DNA of 64,000 nucleotides from Enterobacter cloacae (GTDB taxonomy: Bacteria > Pseudomonadota > Gammaproteobacteria > Enterobacterales > Enterobacteriaceae). The stretch lies in assembly GCF_011078175.1 (NCBI RefSeq), contig NZ_JAALCJ010000003.1, positions 186,001-250,000 of the forward strand. Direction: 5' to 3'. Below, piece after piece: positions 49,785 to 59,506 of the stretch (the stretch's first letter is position 1; each line of letters starts with the position of its first letter). The position numbers and the translations under genes were made by a program. The notes beneath the pieces are model-generated. The model ran no database searches, was not told the DNA's origin, and saw only the letters and a list, made by a program, of their open reading frames with translations.

Positions 49785-50402
49785 TTACTTCGTTTTCAGA
49801 TCGTTTTTGACGCTTTTCACACCATCAATAGCTTTCGCAATAGACTCGGCACGATCGCTTTGTGCCTGATTCTCAACCGTACCGGACAGCTGGACCACAC
49901 CATCGGTGGTTTCAACTTTCACCATACGGGATGGCACGATGTCGTCAGCTAACAGTTTAGCTTTGATTTCGCTGGTAGTTGCTGCATCTCCGGCATAGCC
50001 CTTCACGGACGATTCTTTGCTGTCACGTACGTGCAGTTTGTCGCTGACGGAGCTTACGCCCTCAACGCCTTTCGCCACTTTAACGGCCTCTTCGGCCTGG
50101 GTCTGGCTTTCAACGAAACCGCTCAGGGTAACAACCTTGTTGTCGGTTTTAACTGAAATATCGGTGCTCTTGATGGAGTCATGATCCACCAGTGCGGCTT
50201 TCACTTTTGCTGTGATTGAGCTGTCATCCATGAAATTACCGACTTTATTCATAGAGCTATCGATTTTTTCCCCTGCGGTATCGGCAGTATTTTGTGCTTT
50301 ATCCATGGTGCTGGTTTCCGCCAGAGCAGAACCGCTTACCAGGACACTACCCAACGTTACAGCCAGCAGAGTTTTAGAAATCTTCAGTCTTGTCATATTC
50401 AT
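49785..50402 (-). CDS. osmY: Periplasmic osmotically induced chaperone OsmY (BON domains)
   Basis: A 205-residue protein with a signal peptide (residues 1-28, cut after ALA) and two BON domains (about residues 55-123 and 134-202), thought to bind membranes or proteins. In E. coli it is RpoS-dependent and osmotically induced, with chaperone activity for some exported proteins. The start [11 protein letters not shown] matches the family. Preceded by a 304 bp gap. Confidence 0.97.
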   Translation of the reverse strand: MNMTRLKISKTLLAVTLGSVLVSGSALAETSTMDKAQNTADTAGEKIDSSMNKVGNFMDDSSITAKVKAALVDHDSIKSTDISVKTDNKVVTLSGFVESQTQAEEAVKVAKGVEGVSSVSDKLHVRDSKESSVKGYAGDAATTSEIKAKLLADDIVPSRMVKVETTDGVVQLSGTVENQAQSDRAESIAKAIDGVKSVKNDLKTK

Positions 50403-50706
50403 CGATTTATTCCTGTGTTTTGCCCATTATTTGGGCGGCATACTTCCCTAAATCTTGGTTTTATATATTGCGAATTAACATCCGGGCAAAATGGAGAACC
50501 AATCGACATGCATTGAACAGTTAATTCATCCACGCCCGGTGCTAAACACTGAGTTAAATATAGATCACAATCAGAGAGGTGCATTCAGAATTGGGGAAAA
50601 AACGAACGAATAGCGAAAAATTGCGGTGAATTAAGAACATTCCGCAAGGGTTTAATAACACAGGAATTAAAGAAGAGCACGGCGGCTGCCGTGCCCTGAA
50701 AGGAAA
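50403..50706. other. osmY-prfC intergenic region
   Basis: 304 bp without a gene. The part next to osmY is A+T-rich with TATATA about 65 bp before the osmY start, a plausible RpoS-type -10, but I cannot assign the exact promoter. The far end holds the prfC terminator (50672-50697). Confidence 0.5.
50672..50697 (-). terminator. prfC terminator
   Basis: GCACGGC and GCCGTGC form a seven-base-pair stem with a four-base loop, followed on the lower strand by TCTTCTTT, within 35 bp of the prfC stop. Confidence 0.8.
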
Positions 50707-52296
50707 TTAATGCTCGCGCGTTTTGCGGAACTGAACATCAGGATAACGTTCCTGCGTCAGGTTCAGGTTTACCATGGTTGGGGCGATATAGGTCAGGTTA
50801 TCGCCACCGTCCAGCGCCAGCTGAACTTCGTTCTTACGCTTAAATTCTTCGAATTTCTTCACGTCTGAACATTCAACCCAGCGGGCGGTCGCCACGTTCA
50901 CCGATTCGTAAATCGCTTCCACGTTGTACTCGCTCTTAAGACGGGCAACCACCACGTCAAACTGAAGCACACCTACCGCGCCCACGATCAAATCGTTGTT
51001 GGCGATCGGGCGGAACACCTGTACGGCCCCTTCTTCAGATAGCTGGACCAGGCCTTTCAGCAGCTGCTTCTGCTTTAGCGGATCGCGCAGGCGAATACGG
51101 CGGAACAGTTCCGGCGCGAAGTTCGGAATACCGGTGAACTTCATCATCTCGCCCTGCGTGAAGGTATCGCCAATCTGAATGGTACCGTGGTTGTGTAAAC
51201 CAATGATGTCGCCCGGATAGGCTTCTTCCACGTGCGAACGGTCGCCCGCCATGAAGGTCAGCGCGTCGGAGATCACCACGTCTTTACCAATACGGACCTG
51301 ACGCAGCTTCATGCCCTTTTCGTACTTACCGGAAACCACGCGCATAAAGGCGACGCGGTCGCGGTGTTTCGGGTCCATGTTGGCCTGAATTTTAAAGACG
51401 AAGCCGGAAAACTTCTCTTCCTTCGCTTCAACTTCGCGGGTGTCGGTTTTACGCGGCATCGGCTGCGGAGCCCACTCCACCAGACCGTCAAGCATATGGT
51501 CAACGCCGAAGTTACCCAGCGCGGTACCGAAGAAGACCGGAGTAATTTCACCGCTCAGGAACAGCTCTCTGTCGAACTCGTGCGACGCGCCTTTAACCAG
51601 CTCCAGTTCATCGCGCAGCTGCGCAGCCAGCTCTTCACCGACAGCGGCATCCAGCTCCGGGTTGTCCAGACCTTTCACAATGCGGACTTCCTGAATGGTA
51701 TGGCCTTTACCGGTCTGGTACAGATAGGTTTCGTCTTTATAGAGGTGGTAAACCCCTTTAAACAGCTTGCCGCAGCCAATTGGCCAGGTGATTGGTGCGC
51801 AGGCAATCTTCAGCTCGTTTTCCACTTCATCCATCAGCTCCATCGGGTCACGGATGTCACGGTCGAGTTTGTTCATAAAGGTGAGGATCGGCGTATCGCG
51901 CAGACGGGTGACTTCCATCAGCTTGCGGGTACGATCTTCAACCCCTTTCGCGGCGTCAATCACCATCAGGCAGCAGTCCACCGCCGTCAGGGTACGGTAG
52001 GTATCTTCGGAGAAGTCTTCGTGCCCCGGGGTGTCCAGCAGGTTCACCAGGCAGTCGTGATACGGGAACTGCATCACAGAGGTGGTAATCGAAATACCAC
52101 GCTGCTTTTCCATCTCCATCCAGTCGGATTTTGCATGCTGGCTGGAGCCGCGGCCTTTAACGGTCCCCGCGGTCTGGATCGCCTGTCCGAACAGCAGCAC
52201 CTTCTCGGTGATGGTCGTTTTACCGGCATCCGGGTGCGAGATAATGGCAAAAGTGCGGCGTTTGGCCACCTCTTGCAGATAAGGAGACAACGTCAT
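50707..52296 (-). CDS. prfC: Peptide chain release factor 3
   Basis: The 529-residue GTPase recycles RF1/RF2 after peptide release. G1 motif SHPDAGKTT, switch ISITTSVM, G3 DTPGHEDF and G4 NKLD are intact; domains II and III follow. The ATG at 52296 ([14 protein letters not shown]) matches the E. coli length; a TTG two codons upstream is not needed. A long frame on the opposite strand is a shadow. Confidence 0.98.
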   Translation of the reverse strand: MTLSPYLQEVAKRRTFAIISHPDAGKTTITEKVLLFGQAIQTAGTVKGRGSSQHAKSDWMEMEKQRGISITTSVMQFPYHDCLVNLLDTPGHEDFSEDTYRTLTAVDCCLMVIDAAKGVEDRTRKLMEVTRLRDTPILTFMNKLDRDIRDPMELMDEVENELKIACAPITWPIGCGKLFKGVYHLYKDETYLYQTGKGHTIQEVRIVKGLDNPELDAAVGEELAAQLRDELELVKGASHEFDRELFLSGEITPVFFGTALGNFGVDHMLDGLVEWAPQPMPRKTDTREVEAKEEKFSGFVFKIQANMDPKHRDRVAFMRVVSGKYEKGMKLRQVRIGKDVVISDALTFMAGDRSHVEEAYPGDIIGLHNHGTIQIGDTFTQGEMMKFTGIPNFAPELFRRIRLRDPLKQKQLLKGLVQLSEEGAVQVFRPIANNDLIVGAVGVLQFDVVVARLKSEYNVEAIYESVNVATARWVECSDVKKFEEFKRKNEVQLALDGGDNLTYIAPTMVNLNLTQERYPDVQFRKTREH

Positions 52297-52388
52297 AATC
52301 AATTCTTCTTAGGTAAGCGCGGCAGCAGGCCGCGCATCATGGAATACGAAAAATGCGGCTATTTTACCCATCAACAGGGGGCAGGCAA

Positions 52389-53066
52389 TCATTGTTTACA
52401 CAGGAGCTGCTCCAGTTCGTTCAATGACGTAACGGTCCAGGTCGGCTCGATGCCTTCTGGCAGCGCGCGGCCATGCGCATTCAGCCAGACGGTGGACAGA
52501 CCCGCTCTCATACCACCCAGAATATCAGATTCTGCCGTATCCCCCACCATCAACACACGCTCGCGGTCAGGATGACCCGCTTGCGCCAGCGCATAATCGA
52601 AAATACGCGTATCCGGCTTCGGTACGCCCACCTGTTCGGAAATCACCAGCGCGTCGAAATGATCGCGCAGGCCGGTGCGTTCAAGGCGGATCTGCTGGAG
52701 CGCGGTAAAGCCATTGGTGATGATCCCAAGCTTCACCTTCCCTTTCAGCGAATCCAGCAGAGAAATGGCGCCAGGCAGCGGCGCGCAGATGTCCGCCATC
52801 GCATTCAGGAAGGCCTCGTTCAGCACCCCTGGACTGACGTTTAACCGTTCAGCCCACACGTCAAAACGCTGATGCTGAAGCTGTAACGCGGTGATGGCGC
52901 CGTTCTGGTAATCCACCCACAGCGGTTTGTTCACCGCCTGATAGTCCTGAAAATCTTCAGCGGTGAAGGTGACGCTATAGTCGAGAAACATCCGCTGTAG
53001 GCCGCCGAACGAGTCAAACGTAAACAGCGTTTCGTCGGCATCAAAGAAAATCCAGTCCCATTTCAT
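52389..53066 (-). CDS. yjjG: Pyrimidine 5'-nucleotidase YjjG (HAD family)
   Basis: A 225-residue HAD hydrolase with motif [13 protein letters not shown], motif [11 protein letters not shown], and motif [19 protein letters not shown] and [13 protein letters not shown]. coli YjjG removes phosphate from dUMP, dTMP and base-analogue nucleotides. The ATG at 53066 ([11 protein letters not shown]) fits the family; a longer frame overlaps rimI. 19 bp after rimI. Confidence 0.95.
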   Translation of the reverse strand: MKWDWIFFDADETLFTFDSFGGLQRMFLDYSVTFTAEDFQDYQAVNKPLWVDYQNGAITALQLQHQRFDVWAERLNVSPGVLNEAFLNAMADICAPLPGAISLLDSLKGKVKLGIITNGFTALQQIRLERTGLRDHFDALVISEQVGVPKPDTRIFDYALAQAGHPDRERVLMVGDTAESDILGGMRAGLSTVWLNAHGRALPEGIEPTWTVTSLNELEQLLCKQ

Positions 53067-53085
53067 CGTTACAACCTTATTTTCG

Positions 53086-53529
53086 TTATCCAATTGGCAG
53101 AGCCATGATAATGGCGTCTTCACGTCCCTCTGCGGTGGGGTAGTAGTTACGGCGGATAGTCGCCTCGTTGAAGCCTAAACTTTCATAGAGCGCGATGGCG
53201 GCGACATTAGATGCGCGCACTTCCAGCCACAGGGTGAAAACGTCACGGGTTTCCAGCTCACGGATGAGGTGCTCAAGCAGTTCCCTGCCCAGCCCGCGGC
53301 GCTGGTAAGCGGGATCGACCGCGATATTAAACAGCGTCGCTTCGTCCAGAACGACCTGCGTGATGGCGAACGCGGCCATCGCACCGTCCACGTCCAGGCG
53401 GAAATTTAAATAACGTTCGCCCTGATTGCTGGCAAACGTCTTTTCGCTCCACGGAAAGGCATGGGCGCGGGTTTCAATCGCGAACGCGGTGGTCAGGTCA
53501 GCCGTCGTGAGGGAAGAAATCGTGTTCAT
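53086..53529 (-). CDS. rimI: Ribosomal protein S18 alanine N-acetyltransferase RimI
   Basis: A 147-residue GNAT acetyltransferase that acetylates the N-terminal Ala of S18. Acetyl-CoA loop [19 protein letters not shown] is at about residues 72-90. It overlaps the end of holD by 32 bp, the same coupling as in E. coli, and precedes yjjG. Confidence 0.97.
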   Translation of the reverse strand: MNTISSLTTADLTTAFAIETRAHAFPWSEKTFASNQGERYLNFRLDVDGAMAAFAITQVVLDEATLFNIAVDPAYQRRGLGRELLEHLIRELETRDVFTLWLEVRASNVAAIALYESLGFNEATIRRNYYPTAEGREDAIIMALPIG

Positions 53530-53911
53530 ATTCGCAAATTTGTTGCCATAGCGCGCTACGCGCTTTTGGGTTGGCTTTCAGTTCATCCAGCGCTGGCGAA
53601 CTGATCTGGCTTCCTTCAAGAGGTAGCTCGTCCACCGCCCCGATTCGCCAGCTGTTACAGCGGCTGTCAGGGGGAAGCATCGCGACGCTTTCGGGCGCCA
53701 GCTGTAATACCTGATCGCGGGTCACCTTCAGGCTGCGAAGGACATCCTCAATCAGGGGCTCGTTCAGGGCAGGCGGCGCTTCTGCCACCATCACCAGGCG
53801 GACATGCGCAGGGATGGAGATGGCTATTTCGCCCCGCAACGCCGTCGGGCGACGCAAAGCCCACTGGGTGATGCCCAGCTGCTGCAACTGCCAGTCTCGT
53901 CGGGATGTCAT
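53498..53911 (-). CDS. holD: DNA polymerase III psi subunit HolD
   Basis: A 137-residue subunit that joins chi (HolC) to the clamp loader and contacts single-strand-binding protein. N-terminal MTSRRDWQLQQLGITQWALRRP and LQLAPESVAMLPPDSRCNSWRIG are close to E. coli HolD. First gene of holD-rimI-yjjG, divergent from rsmC with 102 bp between starts. Confidence 0.96.
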   Translation of the reverse strand: MTSRRDWQLQQLGITQWALRRPTALRGEIAISIPAHVRLVMVAEAPPALNEPLIEDVLRSLKVTRDQVLQLAPESVAMLPPDSRCNSWRIGAVDELPLEGSQISSPALDELKANPKARSALWQQICEYEHDFFPHDG

Positions 53912-54013
53912 AGCAAAAACTCCTGTCTCTCAGGCGCGCAAATATAGCAAATGTGTCGAAACTGCGCCATCTACCTACTATAATCCCCGCCTGAGTTTAT
54001 TGAGGAACAATTC

Positions 54014-55042
54014 ATGTCTGCATTTACCCCGGCAAGTGAAGTCTTGCTGCGTCACAGTGATGATTTCGAAGAAAGCCGTATTCTGTTTGCCGGAGATATG
54101 CAGGATGACCTGCCCGCACGTTTCGACTGTGCTGAAAGCCGTGCCCACACCCAGTACTATCACCACTGGCAGGTGCTGAGCCGTCATATGGGCGAGCGCG
54201 CGCGCTTTAGTCTGGTGGCGGAGCAGCGCGATATTGCTGACTGCGATACGCTTATTTACTACTGGCCGAAGAACAAGCCGGAAGCCCAGTTCCAGCTGAT
54301 GAACCTGCTTTCTCTGCTGCCGGTCGGCTGCGATATTTTCGTTGTCGGTGAGAACCGCAGCGGGGTGCGTAGCGCAGAGCAGATGCTCGAAGCCTGGGCG
54401 CCGCTGACGAAAATCGACAGCGCCCGTCGCTGCGGCCTGTATCATGGCCGTCTGGAAAAACAGACCACATTTGATGCCAACGCCTTCTGGGACGAGTATC
54501 AGCTTGATGGGCTGACCATTAAAACCCTGCCTGGCGTATTCAGCCGTGACGCGCTTGATACGGGCAGTAAACTGCTGCTGTCCACCCTGACGCCTCACAC
54601 TAAAGGCAAAGTGTTGGACGTCGGCTGTGGCGCGGGCGTGCTGTCAACGGTTCTCGCCAGCCACTCACCCAAAGTGCGTTTAACCCTGTGTGATGTGAGT
54701 GCCCCAGCGGTGGAAGCCAGCCGCGCCACGCTTGCTGCGAATGGCATTGAAGGTGAGGTGCTTGCCAGCAATGTCTTCTCCGACGTGACCGGTCGCTTTG
54801 ACATGATCATCTCCAACCCGCCGTTCCACGACGGGATGGAGACCAGCCTTGAAGCGGCGCAAACGCTGATCCGTGGCGCAACCCGTCACCTCAACAGCGG
54901 CGGCGAACTGCGTATCGTGGCGAACGCCTTCCTCGCGTACCCGAAAGTGCTGGATGAAACCTTTGGGTTCCATGAGGTGATCGCCCAGACGGGCCGCTTT
55001 AAGGTTTATCGCACCGTGATGACGCGCCAGGCGAAAAAGTAA
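54014..55042 (+). CDS. rsmC: 16S rRNA (guanine1207-N2)-methyltransferase RsmC
   Basis: A 342-residue enzyme with two related domains; the C-terminal one has the SAM motif [18 protein letters not shown] and catalytic [12 protein letters not shown] (NPPF) typical of N2-guanine methylation. The N-terminal domain lacks the motif and aids folding. Length equals E. coli. Ends in a strong terminator. Confidence 0.97.
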   Translation: MSAFTPASEVLLRHSDDFEESRILFAGDMQDDLPARFDCAESRAHTQYYHHWQVLSRHMGERARFSLVAEQRDIADCDTLIYYWPKNKPEAQFQLMNLLSLLPVGCDIFVVGENRSGVRSAEQMLEAWAPLTKIDSARRCGLYHGRLEKQTTFDANAFWDEYQLDGLTIKTLPGVFSRDALDTGSKLLLSTLTPHTKGKVLDVGCGAGVLSTVLASHSPKVRLTLCDVSAPAVEASRATLAANGIEGEVLASNVFSDVTGRFDMIISNPPFHDGMETSLEAAQTLIRGATRHLNSGGELRIVANAFLAYPKVLDETFGFHEVIAQTGRFKVYRTVMTRQAKK

Positions 55043-55053
55043 TCCTCCGGTCC

Positions 55054-55085
55054 GGCGATGGCTGACGCAGCCATCGCCCATTTTT
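55054..55085 (+). terminator. rsmC intrinsic terminator
   Basis: GGCGATGGCTG and CAGCCATCGCC make an 11-bp stem with a three-base loop, followed by CATTTTT, 12 bp after the rsmC stop. Confidence 0.93.
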
Positions 55086-55117
55086 GCAGCAATCAAAACA
55101 ACGTGCGCAATTTTCTG

Positions 55118-55145
55118 TTGACGTAAAGCTGAAAACATCTAGAAT
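55118..55145 (+). promoter_or_regulatory. tRNA-Leu operon promoter
   Basis: TTGACG (55118-55123) and TAGAAT (55140-55145) with a 16-bp spacer, followed by a GC-rich discriminator GCGCCTCCG, typical of stringently controlled stable-RNA promoters. About 40 bp before the first tRNA. Confidence 0.85.
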
Positions 55146-55186
55146 GCGCCTCCGTGGTTACGATACTTTTACAGTGTCGATGGTAT

Positions 55187-55273
55187 GCGAAGGTGGCGGA
55201 ATTGGTAGACGCGCTAGCTTCAGGTGTTAGTGTCCTTACGGACGTGGGGGTTCAAGTCCCCCCCCTCGCACCA
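55187..55273 (+). tRNA. leuV: tRNA-Leu (CAG), copy 1
   Basis: An 87-base type II tRNA. Acceptor GCGAAGG pairs with CCCTCGC before the ACCA end; anticodon CAG is at 55221-55223 in loop TTCAGGT; a long variable arm GTCC-TTAC-GGAC; T-arm GGGGGTTCAAGTCCCCC. The CCA is encoded. First of three in tandem (E. coli leuQPV equivalent). Confidence 0.97.
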
Positions 55274-55301
55274 TAAATCACGTTGATATTGCTCGCACTG
55301 G

Positions 55302-55387
55302 GCGAAGGTGGCGGAATTGGTAGACGCGCTAGCTTCAGGTGTTAGTGTCCTTAGGATGTGGGGGTTCGAGTCCCCCCCCTCGCACCA
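55302..55387 (+). tRNA. leuP: tRNA-Leu (CAG), copy 2 with variant variable arm
   Basis: An 86-base near-copy. The variable arm reads TCCTTAGGATG, one base shorter than copies 1 and 3 (TCCTTACGGACG), and the T-loop is TTCGAGT rather than TTCAAGT. The shorter arm can still form a short stem (one pair is G-T). Anticodon and acceptor are unchanged. Confidence 0.96.
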
Positions 55388-55419
55388 ACGAGGCGATATC
55401 AAACCAGTAAGATGACTGT

Positions 55420-55506
55420 GCGAAGGTGGCGGAATTGGTAGACGCGCTAGCTTCAGGTGTTAGTGTCCTTACGGACGTGGGGGTTCAAGTCCCCCCCCTC
55501 GCACCA
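55420..55506 (+). tRNA. leuQ: tRNA-Leu (CAG), copy 3
   Basis: Identical over its 87 bases to copy 1, with encoded CCA. It is the last of the cluster; spacers are 28 and 32 bp. No clear hairpin terminator is visible in the following 40 bp, only a T-rich stretch. Confidence 0.97.
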
Positions 55507-55548
55507 ATTATCTTACATTCCTTCAGCCGTACCTCTCGTTTTTCTCTT

Positions 55549-55779
55549 TTATTTCAAGCTCATCAGAATCACCAGCAATCCACTGATTAACGCAACGCAT
55601 GATGGCAGCAGTACGTAGTGCCGTAATTGTTTGTGCCAGATCATCGCGGACGTCACCAGCAACCCTGAGACAATCATTGCTTTCCAGACATCAATGGGGA
55701 GATCGGCAAACATCAGTCCACTGATGATGGAACCAGGCAACAATATCCCCCAACCACTTCCCAGCGCTTTGCTCAGCAT
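55549..55779 (-). CDS. Small inner-membrane protein, DUF1435-like
   Basis: A 76-residue hydrophobic protein starting MLSKALGSGWGILLPGSIIS at 55779, with AAGGTG before the ATG. About three membrane segments and short loops (HKQLRHYVLLPSCVALISG). Resembles DUF1435-family proteins found near leucine tRNAs in enterobacteria (from memory). A longer in-frame start exists upstream but lacks support. Function unknown. Convergent to the tRNA cluster. Confidence 0.65.
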   Translation of the reverse strand: MLSKALGSGWGILLPGSIISGLMFADLPIDVWKAMIVSGLLVTSAMIWHKQLRHYVLLPSCVALISGLLVILMSLK

Positions 55780-56034
55780 GGTTTCACCTTTCGCATTGAT
55801 AATGATAAGCACTATCATATGACAGTAATTATCACTTGTCAGTATGCGACATAAGAAATTGCGTCAGCATGTGCTTTCCCATAATGACAGAGAATGTGTA
55901 AGGTGATAAATTGCCCACCTGTTAACTTTCTATAAAGTTTTTCTGATAATAAAAATTCATTTTTGTAGCGCCCACTATTACATAACAACACCTTGCTCCT
56001 TGTTTTAAATGGGTTTTAATAAAAACGCACGCAT

Positions 56035-57099
56035 ATGACATCACAATCCTGGCTGTCTTTAGTCAACAAGAAATATCAGCTATCTTTACGTTTGTTTTTA
56101 TTACTGAACGCCGCATCAGCACTGTTCTCGATAACAAATCCCCTTTATTCCGTCCGTGCGTTATCAGTCCCCCTGTTTGCCGTACTGACTATCAGCGCAG
56201 GCTTACTCATCTGGCACTGGAAAAACAGCACGCGAAAAATAAATATCCCTGTTGTTTCAGCTATTTTTGGGCTTTTATGGGCCTGGCAGATCGTCTCAAA
56301 ATTTCGCTTAATAACACACGATCATGCGACCTATTTAATGATGGTGCTATTAACAGTGCTTTTTATAGGGTCTCTGGCGTTCGCCAGTAATATTAAAGCC
56401 TTTACGTTACATTCCTTTCCCGCTTTTATATCCTGCCTGTGGCTCAGCCCGTCCGAAAACTGGCTGAGAATGGTCTATTTTTTCGCGCTGCCGGTAGTCG
56501 CCATTGGTATTCACCATGTACTTCAGCGACGCAATGACCGTTTTGCTCAGGAGTTACTTTCTGAACTGCTGGAAGAGCGTGAAACCCTGACCGATCTCAG
56601 CATGATGGACCCGCTCACCGGCTTATATAACCGTCGCGGCCTGCAAAGCCGGCTGGCGAATCTCCCCAGACCTGACAGTGGCGAGCACTTCGTGCTGCTG
56701 ATGGATATCGACCATTTCAAAGCCTACAACGACCATTACGGCCATATGATGGGCGATCAGGCCTTAATCAGAGTCTCGGCTGCGATCCGCGACGCTGTGC
56801 GCTCACGCGATGTCGTCGCCCGGTTTGGCGGAGAAGAATTTATGGTTCTGTTGAGCAACATCCCGCTGGAGCAAGCGCGCCAGACGGCAGAGCGCATACG
56901 TCAGAAGGTTTACGATCTTAAAATTCCCCACATGTTTAACGAAAGCGTCGCCACTAACGTGACTATCAGCATTGGCATCGCCATGTTCGAAGGTGAAGAC
57001 GTTGAGGGCGCGCTGGCGAAAGCCGATAAAGCGCTTTATGAAGCCAAGCATATGGGACGCAACAGCATTCTGCTGAGCGAAGAGCTTCACACTGCCTGA
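56035..57099 (+). CDS. Membrane-anchored diguanylate cyclase (GGDEF)
   Basis: A 354-residue protein: about six N-terminal membrane segments (residues 15-165), a short coiled linker (ELLSELLEERETLTDLSM), then a GGDEF domain. The active-site motif is RFGGEEF, and the RxxD inhibitory I-site is at RSRD five residues before it, so product feedback is expected. Makes cyclic di-GMP. No PAS or other sensor can be recognised. No ribosome site is obvious before the ATG. Which E. coli Dgc it corresponds to is unclear. Confidence 0.88.
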   Translation: MTSQSWLSLVNKKYQLSLRLFLLLNAASALFSITNPLYSVRALSVPLFAVLTISAGLLIWHWKNSTRKINIPVVSAIFGLLWAWQIVSKFRLITHDHATYLMMVLLTVLFIGSLAFASNIKAFTLHSFPAFISCLWLSPSENWLRMVYFFALPVVAIGIHHVLQRRNDRFAQELLSELLEERETLTDLSMMDPLTGLYNRRGLQSRLANLPRPDSGEHFVLLMDIDHFKAYNDHYGHMMGDQALIRVSAAIRDAVRSRDVVARFGGEEFMVLLSNIPLEQARQTAERIRQKVYDLKIPHMFNESVATNVTISIGIAMFEGEDVEGALAKADKALYEAKHMGRNSILLSEELHTA

Positions 57100-57154
57100 A
57101 ATCGCCGTCACAGCGTCAGGATAAAACGCTTGCGCTGGGTTTTATCTATAGTTA

Positions 57155-57180
57155 GGATTGGCAATCATTATCATTTAGAT
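57155..57180 (+). promoter_or_regulatory. Fur box upstream of fhuF
   Basis: GGCAATCATTATCATTTAG contains the A/T-rich hexamer repeat pattern (AATCATTATCATT) of the Fur consensus and lies 15-40 bp before the fhuF ATG. Implies iron repression, as known for E. coli fhuF. Confidence 0.8.
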
Positions 57181-57194
57181 TTGTAATCCACACT

Positions 57195-57983
57195 ATGGCG
57201 ACTCGTACTGCACACATCGTTGAGCCTTTAATCTGGCGAGCTCCACTCTCCGCCGGGGAAACGACACTTGCGGATGCCATTCGGGAAAAAATCGCCGTCA
57301 CACGCGCCCATCTGCTGGATTTCATCAAACTGGATGAAGCCCCCCCGCATCATGCTATGACGCTGACTCAGTGGCAACGTCCTGCCGAACTGCGATCGCT
57401 GCTGGCAACCTATTCCGACCACATTTATCGTAACCAACCGACGCTCACGCGGGAAAACAAACCGCTGCTTTCTCTTTGGGCACAGTGGTATATCGGGCTG
57501 ATGGTGCCGCCAGTAATGCTGGCATTGTTGACTCAGGAAACTATGCTCGATCTCTCCTCGGAACATTTCCACGTCGAATTTCATGAGACCGGGCGCGCCG
57601 CCTGTTTCTGGATCGATGTACATGTAGATCCGAGCGCAATGCATTTGTCAGCCCAGGCGCGGATGGAACGGTTGATCACAAGAGCGCTGATCCCGGTTAT
57701 TGATGCGCTGGAAGCGACGGGAGAGATTAACGGCAAGCTGATCTGGAGTAATACCGGTTATCTTATCCACTGGTATTTAACGGAGATGAAGCCGCTGCTT
57801 GGCGACGATAAAGTTGATGCCCTGCGCCAGAGCTGCTTCTTTAACAGACAGCTGTCGGATGGACGGGATAACCCTCTTTACCGCACCGTGGTTCCGCGTG
57901 AGGGACTTCTGGTACGTCGTACCTGCTGTCAACGCTATCGTCTGCCGGATGTCCAACAGTGCGGCGATTGCACGCTTAAGTAG
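57195..57983 (+). CDS. fhuF: Siderophore-iron reductase FhuF
   Basis: A 262-residue [2Fe-2S] protein that reduces ferric hydroxamate siderophore complexes to release iron. The unusual cluster ligands Cys244, Cys245, Cys256 and Cys259 lie in the C-terminal RRTCCQRYRLPDVQQCGDC. Length equals E. coli. A Fur box precedes it. Confidence 0.96.
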   Translation: MATRTAHIVEPLIWRAPLSAGETTLADAIREKIAVTRAHLLDFIKLDEAPPHHAMTLTQWQRPAELRSLLATYSDHIYRNQPTLTRENKPLLSLWAQWYIGLMVPPVMLALLTQETMLDLSSEHFHVEFHETGRAACFWIDVHVDPSAMHLSAQARMERLITRALIPVIDALEATGEINGKLIWSNTGYLIHWYLTEMKPLLGDDKVDALRQSCFFNRQLSDGRDNPLYRTVVPREGLLVRRTCCQRYRLPDVQQCGDCTLK

Positions 57984-58051
57984 TCCGGCCCGGCCTGATG
58001 GCCTCTCCCGCAGGGCTGAGGATTTCCCACAAAATAATGCCTGCACAGGCG

Positions 58052-58090
58052 TCCCCCTCTCCCTTGAGGCAGAGGACTGGGGTGAGGGGG
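58052..58090. repeat. CCCTCTCCC-family repeat between fhuF and the PTS permease
   Basis: CCCCTCTCCCTTGAGGCAGAGGACTGGGGTGAGGGG, a degraded copy of the element found at 31731, 34079 and 41334. It is followed at 58113 by a CGGCAAC hairpin, the same pairing as in the array. Confidence 0.7.
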
Positions 58091-58112
58091 AACATACGGC
58101 TCTGGTAGTCCT

Positions 58113-58138
58113 TAAACGGCAACCTGCGTTGCCGTTTA
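58113..58138. terminator. Bidirectional terminator between fhuF and the PTS permease
   Basis: TAAACGGCAAC (58113-58123) and GTTGCCGTTTA (58128-58138) make an 11-bp stem with a four-base loop, then GCTTTT. It follows the repeat at 58052 and precedes the permease stop by about nine bases. Confidence 0.85.
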
Positions 58139-58146
58139 GCTTTTAC

Positions 58147-59493
58147 CTAGGCGACCTGCTGATTTTCCTCTTCCCCATTACGCTGTGCTTCTTCCGCTTC
58201 CTGCTGAAGCAACTGTTTCTCATACACTTTAAAGAACGGGAAATAGAAAATGGCGGAAACGCAGGCTAAAACCAGCACCAGGATGGCTGCCCGGAAATCC
58301 CACCCCAGCGCCCAGGCGGCACCAACCGGAGCCGGCGCCGTCCACGGCACAACGGAAATCACGCGGCCAATCAGATCAAACTTCATCGCTGCCCATGCCA
58401 GCACGGCGTTGACCATCGGCGCCAGCAGGAAAGGAATAAAGAACACCGGGTTCATCACAATCGGGGTACCAAATATCACCGGTTCATTGATATTGAAAAT
58501 GCTTGGCACCACGCTCAGACGTCCAATGGAGCGCAGGTGTGCGGAGCGACTGCGGAGATAGCAGAATACCAGCCCCATCGTCGCCCCCGACCCGCCGATA
58601 ACAATAAAGAACGTCCAGAAGGCTTCCATAAAGATGTGTGGCAAAGGCAGGCTCGCCGCCAGTGCGGTCTGGTTTGCCCCCAGGTTAGTCAGCCAGAACA
58701 TTTGCAGCATCCCGGAGACAATCGCTGCGCCGTGGATACCGGCAAACCACAGCAGGTGGCCAATCAGCACCGCCAGCAGGATCGCAGGCAACGAGTCAGC
58801 CGCAGAGACCAGCGGTTTGAATATCGACATGATGGCCTGTGGGATCAGCATACCGAACTGCGACTGGATCAGCAGGCTCAGCGGATAAAGCGTCAGCACC
58901 ACCACCAGCACCGGGATCAGCAGGTCGAACGAGTTTTTGATCATCGGCGGAACCTGGTCTGGCAGGCGGATACCGATATTATGTGCTTTCAGGAAACGCA
59001 TCATCTCAACGCAATAGATAGCCACCAGAATCGCAGTGAAAATACCGGTCCCTCCAAGGCTATCGACCGGCAAAGCGCCTTTGGTTTTAGGGGCGGCTAC
59101 CAGCAGAAACGCCATCAGCGACAGCATGGCGCACATGAACGGATCCAGCTGATAGGTTTTAACGTAATGTTTGCCCAGGTTGTAGGCAATAGCCGCACAG
59201 ATATAAAGGGACATCACTCCCATTGTCATATCAAAAGGCGTCAGAATTTGTCCTTCAAACTGCTTCGCCATATCCAGCCAGGCGCGAGCAAAACCCCAGG
59301 TGGTATCAGGCGAAAAAGGCGGGTAAGCGAACACTAATAAAAACGAGCCTACAATCATAAACGGCATCGCTGAGATAAACCCGTCACGAATAGCCATTAC
59401 ATGGCGCTGGGAAGAGATGCGCCCGGCAATAGGGCTGACGTAATTTTCAACGAAGCGGAAAATCAGATTAAATGCAGCATGGTTGGCAGACAT
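58147..59493 (-). CDS. PTS permease component IIC, lactose/cellobiose family
   Basis: A 448-residue membrane protein of the CelB/EIIC-lactose family with about ten membrane segments. Signatures: IRDGFISAMPFMIVGS, FAGIHGAAIVSG, and the substrate-site stretch PSIFNINEPVIFGTPIVMNP. No IIA or IIB gene adjoins it, so it must borrow these from elsewhere or act alone. The C-terminus is acidic (EEAQRNGEEENQQ). A LacI-type palindrome and a small ORF lie upstream. Not at this place in E. coli. Sugar specificity cannot be set from sequence. Confidence 0.9.
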   Translation of the reverse strand: MSANHAAFNLIFRFVENYVSPIAGRISSQRHVMAIRDGFISAMPFMIVGSFLLVFAYPPFSPDTTWGFARAWLDMAKQFEGQILTPFDMTMGVMSLYICAAIAYNLGKHYVKTYQLDPFMCAMLSLMAFLLVAAPKTKGALPVDSLGGTGIFTAILVAIYCVEMMRFLKAHNIGIRLPDQVPPMIKNSFDLLIPVLVVVLTLYPLSLLIQSQFGMLIPQAIMSIFKPLVSAADSLPAILLAVLIGHLLWFAGIHGAAIVSGMLQMFWLTNLGANQTALAASLPLPHIFMEAFWTFFIVIGGSGATMGLVFCYLRSRSAHLRSIGRLSVVPSIFNINEPVIFGTPIVMNPVFFIPFLLAPMVNAVLAWAAMKFDLIGRVISVVPWTAPAPVGAAWALGWDFRAAILVLVLACVSAIFYFPFFKVYEKQLLQQEAEEAQRNGEEENQQVA

Positions 59494-59506
59494 AGCAGAT
59501 CTCCTG

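Noticed and set aside
51232-52575. A 447-codon upper-strand frame opposite prfC
   Set aside because: Antisense shadow of a highly expressed gene; composition is Gln/His/Arg-rich and no family is recognisable. Similar shadows lie opposite ileS (2466-3464), deoB (41345-42631), deoA (42805-43842) and rimI-holD.
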